A DNA stretch of 64,000 nt from Desulfobacteraceae bacterium (lineage in GTDB: Bacteria; Desulfobacterota; Desulfobacteria; Desulfobacterales; Desulfosalsimonadaceae). Under the pieces are notes generated by a model. It did not search any database. It saw nothing but the letters and a program-made list of their open reading frames with translations, and was not told the DNA's origin. Made by a program: the position numbers and the translations under genes. Location of the stretch: contig JABZFM010000026.1 of NCBI GenBank assembly GCA_014237465.1, forward strand, positions 1 to 64,000. The letters run 5' to 3'. Shown here in pieces: positions 18,320 to 28,839 of the stretch (within the stretch, counting starts at the first letter, position 1; each line of letters begins with the position of its first letter).

Positions 18320-20185
18320 TCAGTGCTCCATTTCATCGAGTTCAAGCAGTTTCAGGTCAACTGCCGAACGTTTCGCTTCAACAGACACAGATAACACTTC
18401 AAATTCCTCAAAGTCCCGGTCAATCTTAATCTGGCACTGATATATCTTTGGGGACAAATCGGTAATTAACCTGCCATCGTTTTTTTCAGTTGCTGACTGC
18501 ATTTTTTCATGCAGTTCCTGCAAATAGTTTTCATTTGCGTCAATGATTTTTTCCAGTTCGTCAATTCTTATTTCAAGGGGTTTTAAGACTTTGCTGCGCT
18601 CAGCGATGATTGCCGATCGGAGCCTCCGGATTTCCTTTTTATTGAGTTTCTCCGGTTGATCGGAATCCGTCTCCTTTTTGACGGATAAATCAGTTTCAAT
18701 TTCATCTCCCCACCCCTCCACATCAAGAAACTGCTGATAATCTCCTTCAAAAATCGAAATACCGTCATTCTTAAAAACAATCAGACGGTCGGCAATGACA
18801 TGAAGAAACATTTCATTATGCGTAATCATAACGACGGCCCCGTCAAATTGATCAATGGCTGAAAGCAGCGCATCGCTTGATTCCATATCAAAATGATTGG
18901 ATGGTTCGTCCAGCAATAGCAGGTTAATAGGCATGCATAGCAATTTACCCAGCATTACGCGGCTTTTTTCACCACCGGATAAAACGCCGATTTTTTTTAA
19001 TGCCGAATCCCCTTCGAACAGCATCGCGCCGCAGATATTACGAGCGACCTGCCGGTCAATATCCGGGCTTGTATACAATATTTCTTCTTCTATTGTTTTT
19101 TCGTCTTCCAAGGTTTTTATATTCGTCTGCTCGAAATATCCTGAAGTGACTTCCGAATGATAGTCAATTTGTCCACTTTCCGGCGTCAGCACCCCGCCGA
19201 GCAGCTTTAAAAATGTTGTTTTACCGGCACCATTTCTACCGATCACACAGATCCGGTCTTTAGGTCCGATTGTCAGATTAAGATCAGAAAACAATTTACG
19301 AGAAGAATCATATCCAAAGCTGAGCCCTTTGATGGAGGAAAGGATTTTACCGTTAAATGGTTTGCTGCGAAATGAAAAATCAAGGCTTTTAAATTTTTCC
19401 AGTTTCTCCTGCCGAGTTAATTTGCTGAGCGTTTTAACCCGGGATTGAACAAGACCGGCAAGTCTTGCTTTTGCCCGGAACCGGGTAACGAATTCTTCAA
19501 TTTCCCTGCGGCGCTTATCTTCGTTAATCCTTGTCTTTTCATGGATTTCTTCTTCCTGGGCAATCTGCAGATAGTATTTTTCAGTGTTTCCTGTAATTTT
19601 ACGGACTTTTTTCCGGTGAATACCTAAGATATGTGTTACCAGAGAATCCATAAATCCACGATCATGAGTAATAATAAATACTTCACGGGGCCATTGCTTT
19701 AAAAAACCTTTGATCCATCGAATCGATGTAATATCAAGATAATTTGTCGGTTCGTCCAATAACAAGAGGTCCGGTTCTGTGAGCAGTTCTTTTGTTAAAT
19801 TCAGACGAACCTGAAATCCGCCGGACAGATCTTTAGGGGAACGTTTTAAATCTTCTTCAGAAAATCCAAGGCCGGCAAGAATTTTTTCAACTTTCCAGTA
19901 ATGCGATGCCGCGTCTTCGGGCAGGCCTTTGATTCCTTCTTCAAATACCGTATTCTCCGTAAAATTGATTTCCTGTTTCACATAACCGATACGGTAATTT
20001 TTCGGAATGGCTATATTACCGGAGTCTGCTTCCTCCTGACCGGAAAGTATCCTGAAAAGCGTTGTTTTACCATGTCCGTTGCGACCGACAAGGCCGACAC
20101 GTTCCCGGCGATTGATTTTAAAGCTGGCGTTATGGAATAAAACGCTGCCCCCGAAACTTTTTGATAGGCTATCAACACTGATCAT
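18320..20185 (-). CDS. ABC-F family ATPase (Uup/YheS-like ribosome-associated)
   Basis: A 621-residue soluble protein with two ABC nucleotide-binding domains and no membrane segments. The first Walker A is GRNGHGKTTL with signature LSGGF; the second is GRNGAGKTTFL with signature LSGGEKSRV. A charged linker separates them (residues about 190-260). A long C-terminal coiled coil (about 510-621) is present. ABC-F proteins act on the ribosome E site in translation factor or antibiotic-protection roles. The exact subclass is not assignable by eye; the coiled-coil tail is like Uup or YheS. Upstream is the sigma-54 regulator. Confidence 0.9.
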   Translation of the reverse strand: MISVDSLSKSFGGSVLFHNASFKINRRERVGLVGRNGHGKTTLFRILSGQEEADSGNIAIPKNYRIGYVKQEINFTENTVFEEGIKGLPEDAASHYWKVEKILAGLGFSEEDLKRSPKDLSGGFQVRLNLTKELLTEPDLLLLDEPTNYLDITSIRWIKGFLKQWPREVFIITHDRGFMDSLVTHILGIHRKKVRKITGNTEKYYLQIAQEEEIHEKTRINEDKRRREIEEFVTRFRAKARLAGLVQSRVKTLSKLTRQEKLEKFKSLDFSFRSKPFNGKILSSIKGLSFGYDSSRKLFSDLNLTIGPKDRICVIGRNGAGKTTFLKLLGGVLTPESGQIDYHSEVTSGYFEQTNIKTLEDEKTIEEEILYTSPDIDRQVARNICGAMLFEGDSALKKIGVLSGGEKSRVMLGKLLCMPINLLLLDEPSNHFDMESSDALLSAIDQFDGAVVMITHNEMFLHVIADRLIVFKNDGISIFEGDYQQFLDVEGWGDEIETDLSVKKETDSDQPEKLNKKEIRRLRSAIIAERSKVLKPLEIRIDELEKIIDANENYLQELHEKMQSATEKNDGRLITDLSPKIYQCQIKIDRDFEEFEVLSVSVEAKRSAVDLKLLELDEMEH

Positions 20186-20242
20186 AATTTAACGATTTAA
20201 AAAAATTGAAAAGAAACATAAAGGAATGATGATTATGCTGGC

Positions 20243-21658
20243 TTATTCGGAAGATTTATCAACCCCCAGTTTGCTGCAACGATACCGAAACGATCGTAAA
20301 CTGATATCGAGCAAATCTGAGGCATTGTTTTTATTGCCCCTGGCGCATTTCAATGCTTTATCAACATATGCACGTTCTATCTCTTCAAGAATATTGTCCA
20401 GGGATACGCCATTTTCAACATCATCAATATCATACCGTTGGTTTTCAACACCCTCTATCCACCGTCGTTTATGAATTGACAATGACAAACTGTCCGGGAG
20501 GATAATATTTGTATTAGATAACGCCACACTTCGTTCGATTAGATTTTCCAATTCACGAATATTGCCTGGAAAATTATACTTTTGCAGCAGATCAACTGCG
20601 TAAGAAGAAATTTTGGTAATTTCCTTACCGGATTCACGGGAATATTTATCCAGAAAATGTTGTGCCAATGCCCTCAGATCTCCTTTGCGATCGCGAAGGG
20701 GGGGAACCTTAATCTCAACAACATTAATCCGGTAAAACAGGTCTTCACGGAAGTTCCCGGCTATCACCTCTTCTTCAAGTTTTTTGTTTGTCGCAGAGAC
20801 AATACGGATATCAACCGCAATATCTTCATTGGTACCAACCGGTTTAAAGACCCTTTCCTGAACAACCCGAAGCAGTTTAACCTGCATTGTCGGGCTCAGT
20901 TCTCCGATTTCATCTAAAAACACAGTGCCGCTGTTTGCAACCTCGAAAAGCCCTTTTTTGTCCTGGGAAGCACCGGTAAAAGCCCCTTTCCTGTACCCGA
21001 AGATTTCGCTTTCAATAAGGGTTTCCGGAATACTGCCGCAATTAATAACAATAAACGGTTTGTCCCTGCGGTCACTTTCGCGATGGATGGAAAGGGCAAT
21101 CAACTCTTTTCCGGTGCCGCTTTCACCCGTTATCAAAACATTTGTTTTTGTTGGGGCAATCTGTTTTATCAGCTCATAAATATGCTGCATCCGAGGACTG
21201 TTGCCGACAAGCGAACCAAAATGCTGATTTTTTTTAAGCTCAACATCCAAACTTTTCTTTTCATCGAACAACGTTCGCAAATCAAGCGCTTTGGCGATGG
21301 TCTGTTTGAGTTCTTTATTATCAAACGGCTTGGGCAGATAATCATATGCCCCATCGTTCATTGCTTCAACCGCATTTTCAGCAGTTGCATAAGCGGAAAT
21401 CATGATAACAATTGTATTGGGATTAACGGTTTTCGCCTTTCTCAAAACATCCAGCCCGCTGATATCGCCAAGGCGGATATCACAAAGAATAAGATCGTAA
21501 AAATTTTTTCCGATCTTTTTATTTGCCATCCTGCCATTTTCAGCACAAGAAACTTGATAGCCTTCCTTGGCAAGCATCAGTTCAAGGAATTCCCTCATAC
21601 TGAGTTCATCATCAACAATGAGTATATGTGGCAATTTTTGATTCATAGATCCATTCAA
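20243..21658 (-). CDS. Sigma-54-dependent response regulator (NtrC/AtoC type)
   Basis: A 471-residue regulator. The receiver domain is at about 8-125 with the phosphoacceptor Asp in LILCDIRLGD. The central AAA+ domain has Walker A GESGTGKE, the sigma-54-contacting GAFTGA and Walker B GTVFLDEIGEL. A Fis-type helix-turn-helix forms the C-terminus (NNASDLLDISLRSFRYRCSKLG). It activates sigma-54 promoters when phosphorylated. No histidine kinase lies beside it; rpoN is in the same window at 30692. It resembles PilR/NtrC regulators, but no target is visible. Confidence 0.92.
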   Translation of the reverse strand: MNGSMNQKLPHILIVDDELSMREFLELMLAKEGYQVSCAENGRMANKKIGKNFYDLILCDIRLGDISGLDVLRKAKTVNPNTIVIMISAYATAENAVEAMNDGAYDYLPKPFDNKELKQTIAKALDLRTLFDEKKSLDVELKKNQHFGSLVGNSPRMQHIYELIKQIAPTKTNVLITGESGTGKELIALSIHRESDRRDKPFIVINCGSIPETLIESEIFGYRKGAFTGASQDKKGLFEVANSGTVFLDEIGELSPTMQVKLLRVVQERVFKPVGTNEDIAVDIRIVSATNKKLEEEVIAGNFREDLFYRINVVEIKVPPLRDRKGDLRALAQHFLDKYSRESGKEITKISSYAVDLLQKYNFPGNIRELENLIERSVALSNTNIILPDSLSLSIHKRRWIEGVENQRYDIDDVENGVSLDNILEEIERAYVDKALKCARGNKNNASDLLDISLRSFRYRCSKLGVDKSSE

Positions 21659-21676
21659 ATTATTAGCTATATGAGA

Positions 21677-22960
21677 TTATTTACTCTCAAAAACAACCCG
21701 GCCGTTGACAATGGCATAAACCGCCATTCCTTTAAACTCCCATCCATTAAAAGGAGAATTTTTACTTTTAGAAAATCCTTTTTCAACGTCATAAGTATGA
21801 GACATGGTCGGGTTAATAATGGTCAGATCAGCCGGCGCCCCGACAGATATATCCCTGGATAGTCCGATTATTTTTGACGGATTTTTAGACATTTTACAGA
21901 TCAGCGTCTCAAAAGTAATGACCCCTTCCTCAACCAGTTTCAGTCCCAGAGACAATGAAGTCTCAAGGCCGATGATGCCGTTTGCAGCCCTATCAAATTC
22001 CACTTCCTTTTCCAAAACCGAATGCGGGGCATGATCAGTGGCAATCACATCTATGGTCCCATCTGCAAGGCCTTTGCGAATTTCGTCTCTGTCCACGATT
22101 GATCTAAGCGGCGGGTTCATTTTTGCGTTGGTATTATATTTTCTGACCGCTTCATCCGTCAGAGTGAAATAATGCGGGGCCGTTTCCGCAGTCACCGGGA
22201 CGCCTCTTGATTTGGCATCGCGTATGGCATGCACCGACTCTTTTGTGCTGACATGGGCAATGTGAACCGGAGTGCCGGTTAATTCGCACAAGGCAATGTC
22301 CCGCATGACCATTATACTTTCAGAGGCATTTGGAATGCCGGCAAGACCCATCCGTGTGGCCATAAGCCCTTCATTCATGGCACCCGCGGAAAGATTCGGG
22401 TCTTCGCAATGTGAAATGACTTTCAACCCTACGCCTTTTGCATATTCCAGGGATCTTCTCATGAGCTGTGAATCTGATACCGGCAAGCCGTCATCTGAAA
22501 CAGCGACGGCCCCGGCTTCTTTCAATTCACCATATTCACTGAGCTCGAGACCTTTAAGTCCCCGGCTGATTGACGCGACCGGATACACCTTTACCGAATG
22601 AAATTGACCGGCAGTTTTGATTATATATTCGGTTACCTGGCGATTATCATTTACGGGATTGGTGTTCGGCATGCAGCAGACAGCGGTAAAACCTCCGGCT
22701 GCGGCCGCATGGATACCGGTTTCAATGGATTCCTTATATTCCTGACCGGGATCCCGCAGGTGAACATGCATGTCAATGAGGCCCGGAACGACAAAACAAC
22801 CGCCGGCATCTATAATCCGTGTAACTTGAGTATCGTTATCAGGTAAATCGGATTCAAACTTCTTCAAATCCGTAATAATGCCGTCATCAATTTTAATATC
22901 AGTAACCACGTCAATGTTGCCAGGGTCAAGAACATGCCCGCCTTTAATGATCAGCCGCAT
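21677..22960 (-). CDS. pyrC: Dihydroorotase
   Basis: A 427-residue class I dihydroorotase that cyclises carbamoyl-aspartate in pyrimidine synthesis. The metal-binding signature [15 protein letters not shown] is near residue 60, and the catalytic Asp lies in ATDHAPH. The start is placed at 22960, where GGAGGAG lies six bases upstream; the frame opens further upstream but overlaps pyrB more. It overlaps the pyrB end by 17 bases, so the two are co-translated, as usual for pyrBC pairs in this phylum. Confidence 0.95.
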   Translation of the reverse strand: MRLIIKGGHVLDPGNIDVVTDIKIDDGIITDLKKFESDLPDNDTQVTRIIDAGGCFVVPGLIDMHVHLRDPGQEYKESIETGIHAAAAGGFTAVCCMPNTNPVNDNRQVTEYIIKTAGQFHSVKVYPVASISRGLKGLELSEYGELKEAGAVAVSDDGLPVSDSQLMRRSLEYAKGVGLKVISHCEDPNLSAGAMNEGLMATRMGLAGIPNASESIMVMRDIALCELTGTPVHIAHVSTKESVHAIRDAKSRGVPVTAETAPHYFTLTDEAVRKYNTNAKMNPPLRSIVDRDEIRKGLADGTIDVIATDHAPHSVLEKEVEFDRAANGIIGLETSLSLGLKLVEEGVITFETLICKMSKNPSKIIGLSRDISVGAPADLTIINPTMSHTYDVEKGFSKSKNSPFNGWEFKGMAVYAIVNGRVVFESK

Positions 22961-23882
22961 TGCGCACTCCTCCTGCAAGCAAATATAAAAGCGCCATACG
23001 TAAAGCAACACCGTTCGTCACCTGGTTTAGAATGACTGAATTTATGTGATCAGCGACATCCGGTGTGATTTCAACTCCCCTGTTCAGCGGCCCGGGATGC
23101 ATAATCAGGGCATCCGGTTTTGCTTTTTTTATTCTTGCCATGTTCAGTCCATACCTTATTGCGTATTCACGCTCACTCGGAAATAAATAGTTTCGCTGTC
23201 TTTCCTTTTGAATTCGAAGCACCATAATGACGTCAACCCCGTCGATGGCTTCTTCAAAATCATATGTGACATCAGCACCGAGAGATTCAATCCCTTTGGG
23301 AATCATTGTCGGAGGACCCGCCAGCCTGACTTTAGCGCCCATTTTCCGAAAACCCACAATATTGGATCGGGCCACTCTGCTGTGTGCAATATCACCGACA
23401 ATGGCAATACGAAGGCCGTGTAATTCTTTCTTGTGTTCTCTTACAGTCATCATATCAAGTAATGCCTGGGTCGGATGGGCATGCATGCCATCGCCGGCAT
23501 TAATAATGGGGGTAGAAATTTTTTGGGACAATAAGTAAGGCGTGCCGGCTGAAGAATGACGCATCACAACCACATCCGGATTCATTGATTCCAGGTTCCG
23601 GGCCGTGTCAATCAGTGTCTCCCCTTTAACCAGGCTGCTGGTGGATGCTGATATGGAAATTGAATCTGCAGACAGTCTTTTAGCGGCAATGTCGAATGAT
23701 AGCCGTGTCCGTGTACTCGGCTCATGAAAAAACAGTATCACAGTTTTTCCCCTGAGAGTCGGGACTTTTTTTATCGACCGTTGAGAAATTTCTTTAAGAC
23801 CGTCCGCCGTATCTAAAACAGACTTTATTTCATCAACCGTAAGGGATTCAATATCAAGAATATCTTTTCTGTTCCACGTCAT
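22944..23882 (-). CDS. pyrB: Aspartate carbamoyltransferase catalytic subunit
   Basis: A 312-residue enzyme making carbamoyl-aspartate. The carbamoyl-phosphate motif [13 protein letters not shown] and the downstream [13 protein letters not shown] and [10 protein letters not shown] motifs are present. It is immediately followed by pyrC in an overlapping arrangement. No pyrI regulatory gene and no clear attenuator are seen in the 23-bp gap to lepB. Length is typical. Confidence 0.96.
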   Translation of the reverse strand: MTWNRKDILDIESLTVDEIKSVLDTADGLKEISQRSIKKVPTLRGKTVILFFHEPSTRTRLSFDIAAKRLSADSISISASTSSLVKGETLIDTARNLESMNPDVVVMRHSSAGTPYLLSQKISTPIINAGDGMHAHPTQALLDMMTVREHKKELHGLRIAIVGDIAHSRVARSNIVGFRKMGAKVRLAGPPTMIPKGIESLGADVTYDFEEAIDGVDVIMVLRIQKERQRNYLFPSEREYAIRYGLNMARIKKAKPDALIMHPGPLNRGVEITPDVADHINSVILNQVTNGVALRMALLYLLAGGVRNAADH

Positions 23883-23905
23883 GATACGATTGCCCTATTT
23901 TAACA

Positions 23906-24559
23906 TTATTTTAACATTGACCCGATTCGTCCCCACCTGACACCGAAATTATCACTATCCCAGGACCAGTATATGATAAATGCCTTGCCTTTGATGGACC
24001 GCTGCTCCACAAAACCCCAGAATCGGCTGTCATAACTGTTATCACGATTATCACCCATTACGAAATATGAATCAGCGGGGACTGTCACCGGTCCAAAATT
24101 ATCTCGATGGTTGATCTGCCCGGATAAAATCCGAGAGTCAGTATGTACGCCGAAATCATGGATAATGGGAACATTGTTAACATAAACTTTTTTATTTATG
24201 ATTTCAATAATATCACCGGGTGCACCGATTACCCGCTTAATAAAATCTTTACCGGGATCCTCTGGATATCTAAAAACAATGATATCCCCGTGGTCGGGAT
24301 TATTGAATGAAATGATCTTTTTACCGATATATGGAACCTTGACGCCATATATAAATTTATTAACTAAAATATGATCACCGATCTGCAATGTTGGTTTCAT
24401 TGACCCGGAAGGAATTTTAAAGGCCTGGACCACAAATGTACGAATAAAAAGCGCTAAAATTATCGCTATAACAATCGCTTCGACATTTTCCCTGAGTTTA
24501 CTTTTTGTTTTTATATCTTTTTTTGATGCTATCTTATTGACAGCTGCTTTTGTGTTCAA
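23906..24559 (-). CDS. lepB: Signal peptidase I
   Basis: A 217-residue membrane-anchored serine protease that removes signal peptides from exported proteins. A basic N-terminal stretch precedes one transmembrane helix (AIVIAIILALFIRTFVV). The catalytic Ser is in IPSGSM, the Lys in FIKRVIGAPGD, and the conserved MGDNRDNSYDSRFWG follows. The first codon is TTG at 24559, with GAGG about ten bases upstream; no ATG is available before the helix. It lies just upstream of pyrB with only 23 bp between. Confidence 0.95.
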   Translation of the reverse strand: MNTKAAVNKIASKKDIKTKSKLRENVEAIVIAIILALFIRTFVVQAFKIPSGSMKPTLQIGDHILVNKFIYGVKVPYIGKKIISFNNPDHGDIIVFRYPEDPGKDFIKRVIGAPGDIIEIINKKVYVNNVPIIHDFGVHTDSRILSGQINHRDNFGPVTVPADSYFVMGDNRDNSYDSRFWGFVEQRSIKGKAFIIYWSWDSDNFGVRWGRIGSMLK

Positions 24560-24603
24560 ACCGGTTATGCCTCATCTGTAATATAATTAAAAAGCGTAAT
24601 TTA

Positions 24604-25773
24604 TCATTTCGTTGGCAGGGTAAACTGCGGTTCTCCAAGTAAAAACTTTTGACTTTGAATCCAGTCCTTTAAAATTTCAGCAATCTCCCGGGCTTTGGCG
24701 ACACTTGAAAGGGGCACAGTTGGAACGTCTTTGCCGTTGAAAACAATGGCGCCTGATTTTAATTCATCATAGGTTGCAAATCCATAATTTTTATTGATTC
24801 CATTGGGATAATCATTGCCATAATCAACGATCTGAACTTCAATATCCTTGTCTGTGACAGCCGTGAACTGTGCCATCTCCTCATTTAAAATAGGAATCGG
24901 CACGCCCATTCCGACGGCAAGCGAAATACCGTACCCGCGGAGACTGACGCCGACAATCCACTCGGGTTTCATCTGTTTAAGGTCACCCATCACCCACATA
25001 GTCCCTGCCGGTGTTTTGGGTATACCTTTTTCATTTCTTTCGGCGGACGGATTATGTTGTGTTCCGTGCCAGGTAACATAACCCTCACCACCGCCCAGAA
25101 AAATCCGGGTACCAAGCCCGATGGTTTTATAATAGGGATCATTAAAAAGCGGACTGAGCTGTCCCGAGGTGGAATAATTGGCATTGCCCACCTTGGGTTT
25201 CAACGTTCCCATATACGTATAAATGGTCTTATTGGAAAAATTAACGGCACAATTATAATTCTGATATCCGTTGCGTGGATTGCAGAGTGTGGCCTGGCGC
25301 AAATCAGAAAGCCGGATATCTTTTTCAATTCCCCGATTCGGATAGCAGGATGTACCATACCCGGCGGCTTTCAGGTGGACTGCCTTTCCGGCAATAAGAT
25401 CATGAATCACATGCCCGCCGCCGTAATTAAACTCACCCGGCCAGACCTTATTTAAAGGATCTTCAAGGCAGGCTTCAGTCGCACCGATATAACAGTCAAC
25501 AGCTGCCAGCCCGGCATATGCCGGCACGTTATTCAGCCAGACTTGGGAAGCTCTGATGGTGGGAACAGATTGCCCGAAATTAATAAATGCACCTGATGAA
25601 CACATAGGGGCAAAGGTGGCTGTGGTGACCACATCCACAGTTTCTGCCGCTTTGACCGGACCTTTTTCTTTTACGATATCAACAATCTCATCCGCAGTTA
25701 CAACGACCACTTCTCCGGACCGAATTTTATCATTTATTTCTTTATATGTTTTATTTACCTTAAATTTTGACAT
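24604..25773 (-). CDS. DUF39 homocysteine-biosynthesis protein
   Basis: A 389-residue member of the DUF39 family (N-terminus YKEINDKIRSGEVVVVTADEIVDIV; TATFAPMCSSGAFINFG). In methanogens and sulfate reducers this family, with a NIL-domain ferredoxin, makes homocysteine from aspartate semialdehyde and sulfide. The matching NIL-ferredoxin is in this window at 49657. Conserved Cys residues (CSSG, DCYIG, SCYPNRG, TLCNPRNGYQNYNC) are candidates for persulfide chemistry. It is a single gene between lepB and the M23 peptidase, same strand. The function is family knowledge; the pairing with 49657 is inferred. Confidence 0.88.
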   Translation of the reverse strand: MSKFKVNKTYKEINDKIRSGEVVVVTADEIVDIVKEKGPVKAAETVDVVTTATFAPMCSSGAFINFGQSVPTIRASQVWLNNVPAYAGLAAVDCYIGATEACLEDPLNKVWPGEFNYGGGHVIHDLIAGKAVHLKAAGYGTSCYPNRGIEKDIRLSDLRQATLCNPRNGYQNYNCAVNFSNKTIYTYMGTLKPKVGNANYSTSGQLSPLFNDPYYKTIGLGTRIFLGGGEGYVTWHGTQHNPSAERNEKGIPKTPAGTMWVMGDLKQMKPEWIVGVSLRGYGISLAVGMGVPIPILNEEMAQFTAVTDKDIEVQIVDYGNDYPNGINKNYGFATYDELKSGAIVFNGKDVPTVPLSSVAKAREIAEILKDWIQSQKFLLGEPQFTLPTK

Positions 25774-25799
25774 TTATAATTGCTTCTCCAAATTTTATA

Positions 25800-27191
25800 T
25801 CATTGCACCATGAATTGAACAGTCTCGAGCTTATTGATAATATTGTTGTTTATCCATGATGAATCCCACCATTCAACAGGGTTTACAAAAACATGATCAA
25901 CAAACATTCCAAAATGCAGATGATCTCCACCGGCCAAACCGCTGGTTCCCGTGTAACCGATGATATCCCCTTTTGCAACCAAATCACCGTCATTAACTAC
26001 CATGCGACTGAGATGGGCATATATGCTCATCAAACCGAAGCCATGATCAATACAAACAAGATTACCGTAGATACCGACGTAACCGGCAAACACAACCTTT
26101 CCCCGGTTGGCTGCGGGGATTTCGGCATGCTTAACGGATGCCAGATCGATACCCATATGGACTGCATTGCTTATAACATTTCCATGGTATTTGTAAACAC
26201 GATGGTCTGCAAAATTAGCCCTTCTGGCTGAATTGGGCAGGCGTCCAAATGCATCTTTCCATAATATCTGATTTTCAGTTTTTTGACCATTTTCCAGTAT
26301 CGTATGATTATTTTTTTTCCGCAGTTCACTGTTAATAAAAATAAATTTGTCTTCAGCAGATTTGTCAGAAGGAAACCCGTCGTCAGCTTGGAATTCCGGA
26401 AGTTTCCAATTTAAAAAATTGTCCGAAATATTAATCGAATCCGTCTTAAATTTTTTATTGCGAATATGATGATAAAACCCGTTTCGCGTGCTGTTACCCG
26501 CAAGGTCAAGCGCTTTTACAAAAAAATCGGTTTTGGTGTTATAGTCAAACGGGATCGCAAAAAAAGCCAGATAAATATCATTGTCTTCATAATATCCGGA
26601 ATAGCCGGGGAAAAAATCCTCACCGACAAAAACCCCGCTTTGAGTACATTGTTCAGATAATTTATAAATCACCAGGCCCGAGCCGCCCATGGCAACATTA
26701 TGTTGATTGCTTAGAATTGACACGACCGGTGGTTTTGTATCAAATATGATTTCCTTTTCCATGTATGTTTGATTACCATTCCACCAGTCCCGCCAGGAAT
26801 GGTCCCAGGCTGCGATTCTTAATTTTGCGGGGCCATCTGAAATATTCATTTTTTTTGCATTTACATCAAGCTTGATGGACGCATGGACCATCGTCCCTTT
26901 CTGTAAAAATCCCCGGGTATTATATTCATTATCCAAAAGAACCGTTTCTTTACTGTTTTGTAACAGACTAATCCAAAGTTTTTTTATACCACTTTTTTGA
27001 TCATCGGCATATCCGGTTATTTCAAAATTTGCAGGGACAACATTAGACAACAGGTTTAGATCAATTATGGGTTTCTCACCTTCTAATTTTGTATATAAAA
27101 GCCAGGTAGAAGGTATTAAAACCAATAAACAAAAGACTATAAGTAACCATTTCCTAAGCCTCTTCCCCTTGTCTTGCCTTTTAAACATCAT
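25800..27191 (-). CDS. M23-family zinc peptidase, membrane-anchored
   Basis: A 463-residue periplasmic peptidoglycan hydrolase or scaffold. A basic N-terminus and one signal-anchor helix (LLIVFCLLVLIPSTWLLY) precede a large beta-rich region. The C-terminal LytM domain has HMGIDLASV (first ligands), GNLVCIDHGFG and the H-x-H pair HLHFG. All expected zinc residues are present, so catalysis is likely. The start at 27191 is chosen because GAGGAG lies seven bases upstream; a second ATG follows immediately. Divergent from kdsA, which starts about 240 bp away. Confidence 0.9.
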   Translation of the reverse strand: MMFKRQDKGKRLRKWLLIVFCLLVLIPSTWLLYTKLEGEKPIIDLNLLSNVVPANFEITGYADDQKSGIKKLWISLLQNSKETVLLDNEYNTRGFLQKGTMVHASIKLDVNAKKMNISDGPAKLRIAAWDHSWRDWWNGNQTYMEKEIIFDTKPPVVSILSNQHNVAMGGSGLVIYKLSEQCTQSGVFVGEDFFPGYSGYYEDNDIYLAFFAIPFDYNTKTDFFVKALDLAGNSTRNGFYHHIRNKKFKTDSINISDNFLNWKLPEFQADDGFPSDKSAEDKFIFINSELRKKNNHTILENGQKTENQILWKDAFGRLPNSARRANFADHRVYKYHGNVISNAVHMGIDLASVKHAEIPAANRGKVVFAGYVGIYGNLVCIDHGFGLMSIYAHLSRMVVNDGDLVAKGDIIGYTGTSGLAGGDHLHFGMFVDHVFVNPVEWWDSSWINNNIINKLETVQFMVQ

Positions 27192-27429
27192 ACAGGTGCT
27201 CCTCATACTTCGTCCGCTGGATAAATTGATAATATTTAACAAGTATAACCGCTATTAGCAAGGCCTTATTTTCGTAACTTGACTTTTCAAAACACGCAAG
27301 GTAACAGGTGCATTAACTTTAAATTAAAATTTAAAAAAGAAATAATTTCGGCACAAACATGATATTTAAATTGCCATATCTTGATCAAATTTATTTCAAT
27401 GTCATCATATCCGTATCAGAGGAGATATC

Positions 27430-28248
27430 ATGGTTAACCCCGTACTGATTAAAAATGTCCGTATCGGCCGCCCTGAACCATTTGTCCTTATTTCCGGCCC
27501 ATGTGTGATTGAAAGTGAACAAACAACTTACGACATCGCAGCCAAGCTAAAAAAACTGACTGACGGGCTCAATATCCCTTTTATCTTTAAAGCATCATAT
27601 GATAAGGCCAACAGGACCTCGATAGATTCATTCCGGGGACCCGGAATTGAAAAAGGCCTTGAGGTTCTGACTTGTATTCGCAAGGATCTGGGAGTTCCGG
27701 TTATTTCAGACGTTCATCAGGTAAGTGAAGTTGAAATGGCCGCTCAATCATTGGATGTTATCCAGATTCCGGCCTTCTTGTGCCGGCAGACAGACCTGCT
27801 GGTTGAAGCAGCAAACACCGGTAAACCGATTAATGTAAAAAAAGGACAGTTCTTAGCTCCCTGGGACATGAAAAATGTGGTAAATAAAATATTATCGGCC
27901 GGCAATCAAAAAATCATTCTGACGGACCGGGGGGTTTCGTTTGGATACAATAACCTGGTGACCGATTTCCGGTGTATCAAAATAATGCATGAAACAGGGT
28001 TCCCTGTGATTTATGATGCCACCCACAGTGTTCAACTGCCCGGCGGGGCGGGTACGGCTTCAGCAGGTCAGCGGGAATTTATTCCATTGCTGGCCCGTGC
28101 AGCCATTGCAGCAGGTGCTGACGGTTTGTTTGTTGAAACCCATCAAGACCCTGAAAAAGCGCTTTCCGACGGTCCGAATGCCATGAGACTTGACGACATG
28201 GAAGATCTTCTGGTGCAATTAAAGACGATTGAAGCCGCATTAACTTAA
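27430..28248 (+). CDS. kdsA: 3-deoxy-D-manno-octulosonate 8-phosphate synthase
   Basis: A 272-residue enzyme joining phosphoenolpyruvate and arabinose 5-phosphate to make KDO-8-phosphate for LPS core. The GPCVIESE, KASYDKANRTS, GRGVSFGYNN-like (DRGVSFGYNNLV) and DATHSVQLPGG motifs match the family. GAGGAG precedes the ATG at five bases. It leads a plus-strand run of LPS genes (kdsA-kdsC-lptC-lptA-lptB), which shows the cell has an outer membrane. Confidence 0.96.
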   Translation: MVNPVLIKNVRIGRPEPFVLISGPCVIESEQTTYDIAAKLKKLTDGLNIPFIFKASYDKANRTSIDSFRGPGIEKGLEVLTCIRKDLGVPVISDVHQVSEVEMAAQSLDVIQIPAFLCRQTDLLVEAANTGKPINVKKGQFLAPWDMKNVVNKILSAGNQKIILTDRGVSFGYNNLVTDFRCIKIMHETGFPVIYDATHSVQLPGGAGTASAGQREFIPLLARAAIAAGADGLFVETHQDPEKALSDGPNAMRLDDMEDLLVQLKTIEAALT

Positions 28249-28323
28249 ATCGATTACAGAGTCTGGAATTTAATTATTAATATCAGACATTTATTAATAT
28301 TTATGAATATTTTACATTAAACA

Positions 28324-28839
28324 ATGAATGGTTCAAAATTAGAATACATAAAACTGCTGTTACTGGATGTTGACGGAGTACTGACCAGCGGTCATATCAT
28401 TTATTCCGGAGCAGATATTGAAACAAAAATGTTCAATGTGAAGGACGGACTGGGCATCAGGTTATTACAGTCCGCCGGAATAGATGTCGGTATTATTACC
28501 GGGAGGACTTCCAAGGCGCTTTTAATCCGTTGCGGAGACCTCGGTATTACGATGATTTACGACGGAATCAAGTCTAAAGGCGACATTTTTGATACAATTT
28601 TATCTGCAACACATCTTCAGGCACATGAGGTCGCTTTTGTCGGTGATGACCTGCCGGACATTTCTCTTATGAAAAAAGTAGGTATAAGCATCGCAGTTGG
28701 TGATGCCCATGATGCGGTAAAAAAAAATGCAGACATTACAACCCGTCGAAACGGTGGTGAAGGCGCTGTAAGAGAAGTATGCGAAATGATCCTTGATGCA
28801 AAAAATCTGCTTGAAAAGATAATAGAAAATTGCATATAA
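28324..28839 (+). CDS. kdsC: KDO-8-phosphate phosphatase (HAD type)
   Basis: A 171-residue HAD-superfamily phosphatase. The nucleophile motif LLLDVDGVLTSG is near residue 15, followed by IITGRTSKAL and the C-terminal GDDLPDISLMKKVG motif, where Mg is bound. It removes phosphate from KDO-8-P. It has no cap domain, as in the family. It overlaps the next gene lptC by ten bases. No strong ribosome site is visible before the ATG. Confidence 0.93.
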   Translation: MNGSKLEYIKLLLLDVDGVLTSGHIIYSGADIETKMFNVKDGLGIRLLQSAGIDVGIITGRTSKALLIRCGDLGITMIYDGIKSKGDIFDTILSATHLQAHEVAFVGDDLPDISLMKKVGISIAVGDAHDAVKKNADITTRRNGGEGAVREVCEMILDAKNLLEKIIENCI